NCBI GenBank assembly: GCA_900099715.1
Contig: FMTG01000022.1
Span: forward strand, 1-43,704
Origin: Ruminococcaceae bacterium YRB3002
GTDB lineage: Bacteria; Bacillota; Clostridia; Saccharofermentanales; Saccharofermentanaceae
DNA length: 43,704 nt
Direction of reading: 5' to 3'
Position 1 is the stretch's first letter, and each line of letters opens with the position of its first letter. Below the pieces are notes generated by a model that saw only the letters and a program-made list of their open reading frames with translations, did no database searches and was not told the DNA's origin. This document shows, piece after piece, positions 9,555 to 18,169 of the stretch. The translations under genes were made by a program, and so were the position numbers.

Positions 9555-9560
9555 AAGAAA

Positions 9561-9871
9561 TGTGAAATGGGGACGGTTCTCAAGTGTCACAAATTTTGAG
9601 GATTGTTCACGCTGATCACTTGCCACTTGGTGAGTAACGGCGGCTCAGATTCCACTTTTTTGATTTGAAACGCCATTAAAGTGGCACGGATAGTGGAATT
9701 TTGTTAATTATTCCACTTTTTCCATTTGAAAGCGTCTTTTAATGGAACGGATGGTGGAATTCTAATTACAGGAGACCTGTCCCCCTGTCACATGTAAAAC
9801 ATGGTAAACAGCAGTTCAGTTGTCAAATTTTCCCCCAAAATGTGACAACTGAGAACCGTCCCCAGTTCACA
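9561..9871. repeat. MITE-like element, copy A (about 311 bases)
   Basis: Both ends carry inverted TGTGAA..TGGGGACGGTTCTCA sequence. Inside are two 51-base hairpin units (9649-9699, 9710-9760) with stems ATTCCACT/AGTGGAAT, and a GGAGACCTGTCCCCCTG block. Copies B (13210-13478, same orientation) and C (19115-19418, inverted) share the order of parts. There is no open frame for a transposase, so it would be mobilised in trans. It starts 6 bases after the stop of the large membrane-protein gene. Confidence 0.8.
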
Positions 9872-9917
9872 TCTCGCCAGCTAGAACGCGTGTTTTGCGC
9901 CACAATCAACCCCCGAA

Positions 9918-9985
9918 GCTCGGAAGAACAATTGTCCCGCACCTTTGGAGCCTGCGACGTGCGGGACAATTCTGTTCTTCCGGGC
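9918..9985. repeat. Long hairpin with outer stem GGAAGAAC
   Basis: The left arm 9918-9942 pairs with 9959-9985 around a 16-base loop. The outer stem is GCTCGGAAGAAC and the inner stem TTGTCCCGCAC. It is almost identical to 13783-13849, including the loop, and shares only the outer stem with 896-984. It starts one base beyond the stop codon of the leftward gene at 9987 and could form at the 3' end of its mRNA. An AACGCGTGTTTTGCGCC fragment lies just before it. Confidence 0.8.
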
Positions 9986-9986
9986 T

Positions 9987-10865
9987 TTAGAACCACTTCG
10001 TCTTCCCGTAAACTCCCTTCTCCTTGGCTTCTATCTGCATTTTTCGACGGAGGCGCATGACCTGATCCGAAGCCGAAACTGACTCAATATGCTTATAGTC
10101 CAGCTCCCACGGATAATATCCGGTGATGTGGCGGTACTCCTTCTCATATCGTCTGTCCAGCTCGTAGACGATCTTATCCTCTTCCCCGGACGATCTTGAT
10201 TCGCTTGCGGCAATGTTGTTCTGCTTGAACATGACGCTGTGGCCCTCGATGACGAAGATATAGAACAGGAAAGCGGCCAGCACGATTACCAGTGCGATGA
10301 CGAAGGCGATCGTCCGGCCAACGCCCGGATGTGCCTTCAGGTAGAAGGACACGCCGATGACCAGGGCAATATAAACCACGGGCAGGATGACGAACCTTAC
10401 CAGTATCTTGCGCGCGGTTTTCGGAGAACCGGCGGCGGCCTGGCCGTCATCGGATCCGGACTTGCGCGCCATGATGATCTTTATCACGTTGATCACGAGC
10501 ATCAGCGCGAGGACCACGTCAAATATCCAGAAGAATTTTCGCATCGTGGAGTCGCTGCTCCTGCGCAGGTAATACGTCTCGAGCACCGAGTTTGTCATGT
10601 GCATAACGTACATTATCAGCTGGAAGACCGCAGCAGAGATGATCGTGCCGGACTTGCCGCTGGATATGGAGCGGATACCTTGGATCAGGCTGCCCCAGAA
10701 ACCGACCGTGGTCAGCAGGACGCAGAGAAGCATGTAGATGATCCCGCCGATGGTGTTGCTGTGATGCTGGTACACGCTCGTGAAGCTCCCGAATATAAAC
10801 ACGATCGGCACGATGAACGATGCCACGACAGTCGTGATGTTGATGGTCTTTATTGCTTTTCTCAT
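9987..10865 (-). CDS. Putative integral membrane protein
   Basis: 292 residues with about six hydrophobic segments: four in the first half, then two after a polar stretch at about 140-152. A charged C-terminal tail of about 85 residues should be cytoplasmic and ends in a Lys/Arg-rich segment. I do not recognise the family. The ATG at 10865 follows a strong AGGAGGGG. It lies about 150 bases downstream of the EF-G gene on the same strand, with a possible weak terminator between them. No enzymatic motif is visible. Confidence 0.7.
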   Translation of the reverse strand: MRKAIKTINITTVVASFIVPIVFIFGSFTSVYQHHSNTIGGIIYMLLCVLLTTVGFWGSLIQGIRSISSGKSGTIISAAVFQLIMYVMHMTNSVLETYYLRRSSDSTMRKFFWIFDVVLALMLVINVIKIIMARKSGSDDGQAAAGSPKTARKILVRFVILPVVYIALVIGVSFYLKAHPGVGRTIAFVIALVIVLAAFLFYIFVIEGHSVMFKQNNIAASESRSSGEEDKIVYELDRRYEKEYRHITGYYPWELDYKHIESVSASDQVMRLRRKMQIEAKEKGVYGKTKWF

Positions 10866-10943
10866 TACTCGTCCCCTCCTGACACTCCTGACAAAACTGA
10901 CAACTATATTCTAGCACGCATGTGACAGTTGTTCTCATCGAAA

Positions 10944-10969
10944 CAGGCCCCCCCAACCGGGACGGCCTG
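10944..10969 (-). terminator. Possible weak terminator after the EF-G gene
   Basis: On the minus strand CAGGCC pairs with GGCCTG across a G-rich loop and is followed only by TTTC. The stem is short and the U-tract poor, so this is tentative. Confidence 0.35.
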
Positions 10970-11017
10970 CCAGTTAAATATTGCCCAAACGATAAAGCTC
11001 TTAACTCAGTTCAGCAA

Positions 11018-13090
11018 TTACTCTTCTTCCTTGTAAGCTGCGATAACCTTATCTGCAACATCCGGAGGTGCGGGTTCGTAGCGTGCGTGCTCGAAAGCAA
11101 ACCATCCACGGCCCTGCGTCATTGACTTCAGGTCTGTTGCGTAGTCCAGGATCTCTGCTGTCGGAACTTCGCAGTGGATCACGGAGCCCTGGTCGTCGGC
11201 GTCGATGCCCATGATACGGCCGCGGCGCTTGTTCAGGTCGCCCATGATGTCGCCCTGCTTGTCGTCAGGTACGTGAACTTCCATGGTGCTGATGGGTTCC
11301 AGCAGGATGGGGTTGGCTGCGGTCATGCCTGCCTTGAAGGCGAGGTTTGCAGCGATCTTGAAGGCCATTTCGGAAGAGTCAACATCGTGGTAGGAACCGT
11401 CGACCAGGGTGGCCTTGATGTTAACAACCGGGAAGCCTGCGAGGACGCCCTTCTTGACGGAATCCTGGAGGCCTTTCTCGACTGCGGGGAAGAAGTTCTT
11501 CGGAACGGCGCCGCCAAAGACGTTCTCTGCGAATACGAGCTCTTCGCACTCTGCGTTAGGCTCGAACTCGATCCAAACGTCACCGTACTGGCCGTGTCCG
11601 CCGGACTGCTTCTTGTGCTTGCCCTGAACCTTGACCTTCTTGCGGATGGTCTCACGGTAGGGAACCTTCATGTCTGTGAGGTCACAGTCAACCTTGTACT
11701 TATCTTTCAGCTTGCTCTGGATGACCTTCAGCTGCATGTCGCCGAGACCGGAGAGAACCATCTGCTTTGTCTCGGGGTTGGTAACGATGGTGAAGCACTT
11801 ATCCTCGTCAGCGAGCTTGGCGAGACCGGAGATGATCTTCTCCTCGTCGCCCTTTGCCTTAGGCTCGATGCTCTTGGACAGAACGGGCGTCGGGAAATGA
11901 ATCTTCGGCAGCTCGAGGACACGCGAGCTGTCGCACAGCGTGTCGTTCGTCTCGGAGATGGACAGCTTTGCCGTAGCGCCGATGTCGCCTGCCGTAACTG
12001 CGTCTGTGGGGATCTGCTTCTTACCTACGAGGTAGAATAGGCCGCCGATCCTCTCGTCCTTGCCCTTTGTGGCGTTAAAGAGAGTTGAGTTTGCTTTGAC
12101 GGCACCTGCGTTGACCTTGAAGATGGAGATCTTGCCGACGAAGGGGTCGGAGATCGTCTTGAAGATGAAGCATGCCGTTGGATCATTGATATCGCACTTA
12201 ACCTCCTCTTCCTTGCCGTCGGGATATGTGGCGATGACGGCGGGCTTCCTGCCTGCCGGCGGTGTGTCTTTCGCGATGCAGTTGAGAAGGAAGTCAACAC
12301 CGACGTTCATGTAAGCGGAGCCGCAGTAGATCGGGTGGAGCTTACCTTCGCGGAAACCGGCGTGAACGCCGTGCCTGAACTCGTCCTCCGTGAACGGCTC
12401 GCCCGCGAAAAACTTCTCCATCAGCGCATCATCAGCCTCAGCAACGACCTCGTTAACCTTCTCCTGCAGCTCGTCGATACGAGCATTGTACTCGTCGGGC
12501 AGCGGGAACTCGGTGAGCTTGCCGCTCTTCCAGTCAACGGAGAACGCCTTGCGGTTCATAACGTCAACGATACCCGTCATCTGGCCGCCCTCCATGATCG
12601 GGAACGACAGCGGGATAACGGAGGAACCGTAGCGCTCCATCATACGTGCAGCAACGCCCTCGAAATCAGCGTTCGGCTCATCCATCCTGTTCACGAAGAA
12701 AAGGAACGGAACCTTCTTGCCATTCAGAAGCCTGATAGCCTTCTGAGAACCTACAGATGTACCGCCTTTAGCGGAGACCATTACGACGCCGCTGTCGGCA
12801 ATTCTGATACCAGCCATCTCTTCACCCAGAAAGTCAAAGTCACCGGGAGTATCGATGATATTGATCTTGCTGCCCTTATACTCGCAAGCTGCGACCTTGG
12901 CAGCCACCGACATCTGGCGCTTGATCTCCTCCGGATCGAAATCCATTACCGTGTTGCCATCGGTGATCTTACCCAGGCGGTCTGTGCTTTTGGTGCAATA
13001 TAACATAGCTTCTGCCAGCGTGGTCTTACCTGAACCGACGTGACCGAACAAAGCGATGTTACGGATCTTGTCTGCGGAATATTTTTCCAT
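11018..13090 (-). CDS. fusA: Elongation factor G-like translational GTPase (EF-G paralogue)
   Basis: 690-residue GTPase with EF-G architecture: G domain with P-loop GHVGSGKT (16-23), switch II DTPGDFDF, domain II, and C-terminal domains IV-V. The switch I region reads KRQMSV where canonical EF-G has RGITI, which fits the EF-G-2-like paralogue group rather than the ribosomal-operon fusA. The guanine-specificity motif NKxD reads NRMD (codon AGG). It probably acts at the ribosome in translocation or a specialised step. The start is the ATG at 13090 with AGGAGG upstream. It stands alone, without rpsL, rpsG or tuf, which also suggests a paralogue. Confidence 0.9.
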   Translation of the reverse strand: MEKYSADKIRNIALFGHVGSGKTTLAEAMLYCTKSTDRLGKITDGNTVMDFDPEEIKRQMSVAAKVAACEYKGSKINIIDTPGDFDFLGEEMAGIRIADSGVVMVSAKGGTSVGSQKAIRLLNGKKVPFLFFVNRMDEPNADFEGVAARMMERYGSSVIPLSFPIMEGGQMTGIVDVMNRKAFSVDWKSGKLTEFPLPDEYNARIDELQEKVNEVVAEADDALMEKFFAGEPFTEDEFRHGVHAGFREGKLHPIYCGSAYMNVGVDFLLNCIAKDTPPAGRKPAVIATYPDGKEEEVKCDINDPTACFIFKTISDPFVGKISIFKVNAGAVKANSTLFNATKGKDERIGGLFYLVGKKQIPTDAVTAGDIGATAKLSISETNDTLCDSSRVLELPKIHFPTPVLSKSIEPKAKGDEEKIISGLAKLADEDKCFTIVTNPETKQMVLSGLGDMQLKVIQSKLKDKYKVDCDLTDMKVPYRETIRKKVKVQGKHKKQSGGHGQYGDVWIEFEPNAECEELVFAENVFGGAVPKNFFPAVEKGLQDSVKKGVLAGFPVVNIKATLVDGSYHDVDSSEMAFKIAANLAFKAGMTAANPILLEPISTMEVHVPDDKQGDIMGDLNKRRGRIMGIDADDQGSVIHCEVPTAEILDYATDLKSMTQGRGWFAFEHARYEPAPPDVADKVIAAYKEEE

Positions 13091-13209
13091 CAGTTTTTCC
13101 TCCTTTTGATTGGTATCAGATTTGAACATCTTTTACGATTATATATGATTCGATATGCGATTTCCACAAAAAACTGTGCGGCGGCAAAATTAAATTTGTG
13201 CATTTTTGG

Positions 13210-13478
13210 TGAAATGGGGACGGTTCTCAAGTGTCACAAATATTGAGGATTGTTCACGCTGGTCACTTGCCACTTGGTGAGTAACGGCGGCTCAGATTCC
13301 ACTTTTTTGATTTGAAACGCCATTAAAGTGGCACGGATAGTGGAATTCTGTTAATAATTCCACTATTTTGGTTTGAAAGCGTCATTTAATGGAACGGATG
13401 GTGGAATTTTAATTACAGGAGACCTGTCCCCCTGTCACATGTAAATCATGGTAAACAGCAGAACCGTCCCATTTCACA
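13210..13478. repeat. MITE-like element, copy B (about 269 bases)
   Basis: Same orientation and parts as copy A: left end GAAATGGGGACGGTTCTCA, two 51-base hairpin units (13296-13346, 13357-13407), the GGAGACCTGTCCCCCTG block, and an inverted right end. It lacks about 38 bases next to the right end that are present in A, a simple internal deletion. It lies between the EF-G gene and the arginine operon. Confidence 0.8.
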
Positions 13479-13499
13479 TTCCCATTTCATCTTCAGTTG

Positions 13500-13568
13500 C
13501 CCGAAGGACGAGCGACCAACGCGAACGGACTTACCGCAGGAGCGAAGCGACGAGGATTGAAGTGAGCG
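13500..13568. repeat. REP-like element with GGACTTACCGCAGGAGCG core
   Basis: Single diverged copy of the core found in the 375-880 tandem repeat and at 19479-19564. It starts with CCGAAGGACGAGCG and ends in GAAGTGAGCG. No coding content. Confidence 0.7.
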
Positions 13569-13596
13569 CTAGATTACACCAATAACGTTTTTAACC

Positions 13597-13710
13597 ATTC
13601 GCTATACCGTTCGCTACGGACACCTCGAAAATGAGCTTTATAGCGAATTAGTACCTCTATTCGCTACACTGTTCGCTATAGACACCTTGAAAATGACCTT
13701 CATAGCGAAT
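13597..13710. repeat. Two 52-base hairpin units, stem ATTCGCTA
   Basis: Units at 13597-13648 and 13659-13710 each start ATTCGCTA and end TAGCGAAT, with a second GTTCGCTA inside the left half. Exactly the same unit length and layout recur at 24742-24793 and 24804-24855, about 11 kb away. Confidence 0.8.
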
Positions 13711-13782
13711 TTACTTAATCAACGATCAGCCAGCAACTCCCGAAGCGAGGCCGCACAATTTGCGCTATTGGAACTCCCCGAA

Positions 13783-13849
13783 GCTCGGAAGAACAATTGT
13801 CCCGCACCTTTGGAGCCTGCGACGTGCGGGACAATTCGTTCTTCCGAGC
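13783..13849. repeat. Long hairpin upstream of the argC promoter
   Basis: The arms 13783-13807 and 13824-13849 pair around a 16-base loop identical to that of 9918-9985. The right arm ends 3 bases before the argC -35 box, so it may insulate the operon from upstream transcription or repeats. Confidence 0.8.
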
Positions 13850-13852
13850 CTA

Positions 13853-13886
13853 TTGACTTTTGTATTTTTATGCATTATATTGCATA
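13853..13886 (+). promoter_or_regulatory. argC operon promoter with overlapping candidate ARG box
   Basis: TTGACT (13853-13858), a 17-base spacer and TATATT (13876-13881) form a good sigma-A promoter. The 18-base near-perfect palindrome TATGCATTATATTGCATA (13869-13886) covers the -10. By eye it matches the bacterial ARG-box consensus at about 15 of 18 positions. Repression by an ArgR/AhrC-type regulator with arginine is inferred from position and match; no argR gene is in the window. Confidence 0.65.
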
Positions 13887-13919
13887 AATCATCACTCAAA
13901 ACGAGGTAATTTAATCGGT

Positions 13920-15017
13920 ATGGAATCTAATAAAATAAAAATCAGCATCATCGGCTCCACCGGCTACGTGGGCGCGGAGCTCGTCAGGGGATTTGTCGGA
14001 CACCCTTATGCAGAAATTATTCATCTTACGTCACAGTCTTTCGCGGGGAAGAAGTTCTCCGACGTTTACCCGGTCTTCAGGGGCGTCTGCGACATAACTC
14101 TCGAAGAGGGCGACTACGTGAAGATCGCGCAGGATTCGGACCTGGTCATCACGGCGCTGCCTCACGGCGTGTCGTCCAAGACGGTGCCGGTGCTGCTGGA
14201 GAACGGCGCGCGCGTCATCGATCACAGCGGCGACTTCAGGTACAAGAACCTGGCGACCTACGAGAAATCATACAAGCTGGACCACCCGCATCCGGAACTG
14301 CTCGGAGAAGCTGTTTACGGCCTCCCCGAGTTCTACAGAGAGGAGCTGAAAACGGCGCGGCTCGTCGCCAACCCCGGGTGCTATCCCACATGTTCGCTCA
14401 TCGCGCTGGCGCCTTTCCTGACGCAGGGGCTCATCAAGACTGACAGCATTATCATCAACGCTGTCTCGGGCGTATCGGGCGCTGGCAGAAAATCTGATCT
14501 GGCGTACGCATTCTGCGAGACGGACGAGGCTTTCAAGCCGTATGGCGCGGTCGGCCACAGGCACACGACGGAAATCGCGGAGCAGTGCGGATTCCTGTCG
14601 GCCAAGGCAGTCGAGGCCGGCAAGGCAACCGAAGCAGACGTAGTTAAGGCCGTTACTTTCACGCCGCACCTGGCACCTTTCAAGAGGGGCATGCTGGCGA
14701 GCATTTATGTGAGACCCAGCGGCGTTTTCGAGGGGGTTACGAGCGAGAAGGTAAACGAAGTGTATCAGGAGTTTTACAGTAATGAGACTTTTGTGCGAGT
14801 CTTGGAAAATAAGGTGCTTCCTGATGTAAAATCGGTCTATGGCTCCAACTACATCGACGTCAACGGAATGTACGATCCGGAGACGGACATGATCAAGCTC
14901 TTCTCCGCGCAGGACAACCTGGGCAAGGGCGCCGCACTTCAGGCGATCCAAGCCGCGAACGTCATGTTCGGGCTGCCTGAGGACACGGGGCTCGGAAGCG
15001 TTATCAGGGGAGTCTGA
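13920..15017 (+). CDS. argC: N-acetyl-gamma-glutamyl-phosphate reductase
   Basis: Third step of arginine biosynthesis: NADPH-dependent reduction of N-acetylglutamyl phosphate to the semialdehyde. 365 residues. GSTGYVG (12-18) binds the nucleotide, Cys154 in NPGCYPT is the catalytic thiol, and GHRHTTEI carries the catalytic His region. I chose the ATG at 13920 because the Rossmann motif then starts about ten residues in, as usual; the frame stays open 20 codons further upstream across the promoter. GAGGT lies upstream. It is the first gene of the operon, and argB follows after 44 bases. Confidence 0.95.
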   Translation: MESNKIKISIIGSTGYVGAELVRGFVGHPYAEIIHLTSQSFAGKKFSDVYPVFRGVCDITLEEGDYVKIAQDSDLVITALPHGVSSKTVPVLLENGARVIDHSGDFRYKNLATYEKSYKLDHPHPELLGEAVYGLPEFYREELKTARLVANPGCYPTCSLIALAPFLTQGLIKTDSIIINAVSGVSGAGRKSDLAYAFCETDEAFKPYGAVGHRHTTEIAEQCGFLSAKAVEAGKATEADVVKAVTFTPHLAPFKRGMLASIYVRPSGVFEGVTSEKVNEVYQEFYSNETFVRVLENKVLPDVKSVYGSNYIDVNGMYDPETDMIKLFSAQDNLGKGAALQAIQAANVMFGLPEDTGLGSVIRGV

Positions 15018-15061
15018 GGCACAGACGCATCGCACAAGATTTGAAAAGGTACACGTAAACA

Positions 15062-16009
15062 ATGACAGACAAGAAAACAATCAAACCGGATATAGACGAC
15101 ACAATGCAGACCAAGGTGGACAAGGCCCGGATACTCATCGAGGCCCTGCCCTACATCAAGAAGCTCAGAGGCCAGACCATCGTTATCAAATACGGCGGCA
15201 ACGCCATGATCAACGAGGACCTGAAGCAGTCCGTCATGGACGACATCGTGCTGCTTAAGTACATCGGCATCAACCCGATCCTGGTCCACGGCGGCGGACC
15301 TGACATCAACAATATGCTCAGCCGCGTTAATGTGGAGTCGCATTTCGTCAACGGGCTCAGATATACGGACATGGACACCATGCAGATCGCGCAGATGGTG
15401 CTGATCGGCAAGACCAACAAGGAGATCGTCAGCAACCTCTGTGCCAAGGGCGCCAAGGCCATCGGAATCTCCGGCATTGACGGCCAGCTGATCGAGGCCG
15501 AGAAGATGACCGTTGACCCCGAGGGCAACCCCGTGGATATCGGATACGTGGGCACCATCAAGAACATCGATACAACGGTTCTGTCGATGCTGGCCAACGA
15601 CGAGTACATCCCCGTCATCGCGCCTATCGGCATGGGCGAGCACGGCGAAAGCTACAACATCAACGCAGACACCGTCGCCTCCGAGGTGGCCGTCGCACTC
15701 CAGGCCTCGAAGCTCATGATCCTCACCGACGTGGGCGGCGTTCTGGAGACTAACGAGAACGGCGAGCATCACATCATCCCGGTACTCGACGAGCAGGACA
15801 TCTCGGACTGCATCAACAGAGGCATCATCTCCGGCGGCATGATCCCCAAGATCAACGGCTGCCTGGACACCGTCCGACGAGGCGTCAACCGCGCCCACAT
15901 CATCGACGGGCGTATCCCCCACAGCCTCATCCTTGAGATTTTCACGGAGAACGGCATCGGCACAATGATCGTAAAAGAAAAGAGGAACGACTATGAGTAT
16001 CGAAAGTGA
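15062..16009 (+). CDS. argB: Acetylglutamate kinase
   Basis: Phosphorylates N-acetylglutamate with ATP, second step of the acetylated arginine pathway. 315 residues. VIKYGGNAM and [10 protein letters not shown] are the amino-acid-kinase nucleotide and substrate loops; LTDVGGVL and the C-terminal SGGMIPK segment are also family signatures. It has an N-terminal extension of about 25 residues, as seen in arginine-sensitive hexameric forms, so feedback inhibition is plausible but not shown. Its end overlaps the argD start by 17 bases, indicating translational coupling. Confidence 0.95.
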   Translation: MTDKKTIKPDIDDTMQTKVDKARILIEALPYIKKLRGQTIVIKYGGNAMINEDLKQSVMDDIVLLKYIGINPILVHGGGPDINNMLSRVNVESHFVNGLRYTDMDTMQIAQMVLIGKTNKEIVSNLCAKGAKAIGISGIDGQLIEAEKMTVDPEGNPVDIGYVGTIKNIDTTVLSMLANDEYIPVIAPIGMGEHGESYNINADTVASEVAVALQASKLMILTDVGGVLETNENGEHHIIPVLDEQDISDCINRGIISGGMIPKINGCLDTVRRGVNRAHIIDGRIPHSLILEIFTENGIGTMIVKEKRNDYEYRK

Positions 16010-17216
16010 TCTTTATCTGATAAAAGACTTTGACAAGAAATACTGCATGCAGGTCTTCTCGCCCCTGGACGTGGCCTTTGTAAAAGGCAAGGGCTGCTAC
16101 CTCTACGACACTGAGGGCAAGAAATACCTGGACATGATCGGCGGCATCGCCGTCAACTCCGTGGGTCACGGCCACCCGAAGCTCGTGAAGGCGATCTCCG
16201 AGCAGGCCAAGAACCTGATCCACTGCAGCAACTACTACCTGATCCCGTCGAGGAGCGAGCTGGCGTACAACCTGTGCAAGAAGGCTTCTTTCGCGGACAA
16301 GGTATTCTTCTCTAACTCCGGCGCGGAGGCCAACGAGGCCGCCATCAAACTGGCGCGCGGCTACTTCTACTACAAGGGCATGGACAGGTACGAGATAATC
16401 ACCGCCAAGATGAGCTTTCACGGCAGGACCATGGGCACCATCTCGGCGACCGGGCAGCCCCGGTTCAGCAAGCCTTTCGAGCCGGTCGTGCCAGGATTCA
16501 AATACGTTGAATTCAACGACATCGAGGACCTGGCCAACGCCGTAACCGACAAGACCGCGGCCATCATGCTGGAGCTCATCCAGGGCGAAAGCGGCGTCCA
16601 CCCGGCAGCCCCCGACTACATCGTCGCCGTCCGCAAGCTCTGCAACGAGCGCGGCATCCTCTTTATCGACGACGAGATCCAGACAGGCATGGGCCGTACC
16701 GGCAAGAACTTCTGCTACGAGCACTACGGCGTCTACCCCGACATCATGACCCTCGCCAAGGGTCTGGCAGGCGGCGTGCCCATCGGCGCCACCCTCTGCT
16801 CTGACGAAGTCGCATCGGGCTTCCACGTCGGCGACCACGGATCGACCTTCGGCGGCAACCCGCTGGCAACCACCGCGGCCAACACCGTCATCGAGATAAT
16901 GGATCAGGAGCAGCTCACAGCCAACGCCGGCCTCGTGGGCGACGAGCTCATGGACAAGCTCCAGGCGCTGAAGGCCAAGTTCCCTATGATCCATCAGGTC
17001 AGGGGCCGCGGCCTCCTCATCGGCATCGAGTTCAACCCCATGATCTCCGCCGCCATGATGAAGGACGTCCTCTTCGAACGCGGCTTCCTCGTCAGCGCCA
17101 TCGGCGCCTCCACCATCAGGATCGCGCCCCCGCTGATCATCACCAAAAAAGAAGCTCTGTCGTTCGCAAACGAGCTCGAGAAGATCCTTAAGTCACAGGC
17201 CAAAAACATGAGGTAA
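15993..17216 (+). CDS. argD: Acetylornithine aminotransferase
   Basis: PLP-dependent transfer of an amino group from glutamate to N-acetylglutamate semialdehyde, giving N-acetylornithine. 407 residues, fold-type [17 protein letters not shown] binds the PLP phosphate, [15 protein letters not shown] contains the PLP-contacting Asp, and [13 protein letters not shown] holds the Schiff-base Lys. It starts inside the end of argB with GAGGAACG upstream, and argF follows after 14 bases. Some enzymes of this family also serve lysine synthesis. Confidence 0.95.
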   Translation: MSIESDLYLIKDFDKKYCMQVFSPLDVAFVKGKGCYLYDTEGKKYLDMIGGIAVNSVGHGHPKLVKAISEQAKNLIHCSNYYLIPSRSELAYNLCKKASFADKVFFSNSGAEANEAAIKLARGYFYYKGMDRYEIITAKMSFHGRTMGTISATGQPRFSKPFEPVVPGFKYVEFNDIEDLANAVTDKTAAIMLELIQGESGVHPAAPDYIVAVRKLCNERGILFIDDEIQTGMGRTGKNFCYEHYGVYPDIMTLAKGLAGGVPIGATLCSDEVASGFHVGDHGSTFGGNPLATTAANTVIEIMDQEQLTANAGLVGDELMDKLQALKAKFPMIHQVRGRGLLIGIEFNPMISAAMMKDVLFERGFLVSAIGASTIRIAPPLIITKKEALSFANELEKILKSQAKNMR

Positions 17217-17230
17217 TTGAGGTAAATACT

Positions 17231-18169
17231 ATGAAACACTATATTGATTTTCACGAAGACGTAGGAATAGAAGAGCTGGACAAGCTCCTGAATATCGCCA
17301 TCGACATGAAGGCAAAGACCAAGGCCAGGATCCCCCACCACTACCTGGAGGGTCAGTCCCTCGCCATGATCTTCACCAAGTCCTCCACCAGGACGAGGGT
17401 GTCCTTCGAGGTCGGCATGTACCAGCTGGGCGGTCAGGCGCTGTTCCTGTCCAACCACGACATCCAGATCGGCCGCGGCGAGACCATCCACGACACCGCC
17501 CACGTGCTGTCGGGCATGGTTGATGCCATAATGATCAGGACTTTCGCGCATCAGGACATCGTTGACCTGGCGAAATACGGCTCCATCCCCGTCATCAACG
17601 GCCTGTCCGACGACCAGCACCCCACACAGATGCTGGCCGATCTGCTTACCATCAAGGAGCACAAGGGCGACCTCAAGGGCCTCAAGCTGGCATACCTGGG
17701 CGACGGCAACAACGTTGCCAACTCCCTCCTCCAGGCCTGCGCGAAAGCAGGTATGGACGTAGCCATCGCATCCCCCTCGACCCACACCTGTCCCTCCAAG
17801 TACGTTGATCAGGCCAAGGCTGACGCAGCCATCACCGGTTCCAAAGTCATCATGACCACCGACCCCTTCGAGGCCGCCGCCGATGCCGACGTCATCTACA
17901 CCGACACCTGGACATCCATGGGTCAGGAAGACGAGAAAGCAGCCCGCATCCAGATCTTCAAAGACTACCAGGTCAACAGCAAGATCATGGGCGTCGCCCA
18001 TAAGGACGCCATGTTCCTCCACTGCCTCCCCGCCTACCGCGGCTACGAGGTCACCGAAGACGTCATCGACGGCCCCCAGAGCTTCGTCTTCGAAGAGGCC
18101 GAGAACAGGCTCCACGCCCACAAGGCCATCCTCGTCAACTGCATGGCGAATATCGATGACTACCTCTGA
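17231..18169 (+). CDS. argF: Ornithine carbamoyltransferase
   Basis: Joins ornithine and carbamoyl phosphate to give citrulline. 312 residues, complete. STRTRVSFE (about 52-60) is the carbamoyl-phosphate loop; DDQHPTQ, DGNNVANS and HCLPAYRG are ornithine-carbamoyltransferase signatures. The stop TGA shares its last base with the ATG of the following GNAT gene, so that gene is very likely coupled to it. argG, argH and carA/B are absent from this cluster. Confidence 0.95.
   Translation: MKHYIDFHEDVGIEELDKLLNIAIDMKAKTKARIPHHYLEGQSLAMIFTKSSTRTRVSFEVGMYQLGGQALFLSNHDIQIGRGETIHDTAHVLSGMVDAIMIRTFAHQDIVDLAKYGSIPVINGLSDDQHPTQMLADLLTIKEHKGDLKGLKLAYLGDGNNVANSLLQACAKAGMDVAIASPSTHTCPSKYVDQAKADAAITGSKVIMTTDPFEAAADADVIYTDTWTSMGQEDEKAARIQIFKDYQVNSKIMGVAHKDAMFLHCLPAYRGYEVTEDVIDGPQSFVFEEAENRLHAHKAILVNCMANIDDYL

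Noticed and set aside
13138-13166. Promoter for the EF-G gene
   Set aside because: TATAAT on the minus strand at 13138-13143, but the -35 (TGGAAA) is poor.
13040-13246. Small plus-strand frame between EF-G and copy B
   Set aside because: Overlaps the EF-G start and runs into the MITE-like element. No SD or homology-like sequence.
13920-13920. Riboswitch or T-box leader before argC
   Set aside because: The leader between the promoter and start is only about 30 bases, too short for either.
15942-16994. 350-codon minus-strand frame opposite argD
   Set aside because: Antisense shadow of argD, Val/Ala/Asp/Gly-rich as expected from third-position G+C bias.
16994-18121. 375-codon minus-strand frame opposite argF
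   Set aside because: Antisense shadow of argF; low-complexity Gly/Val/Asp composition and no SD.
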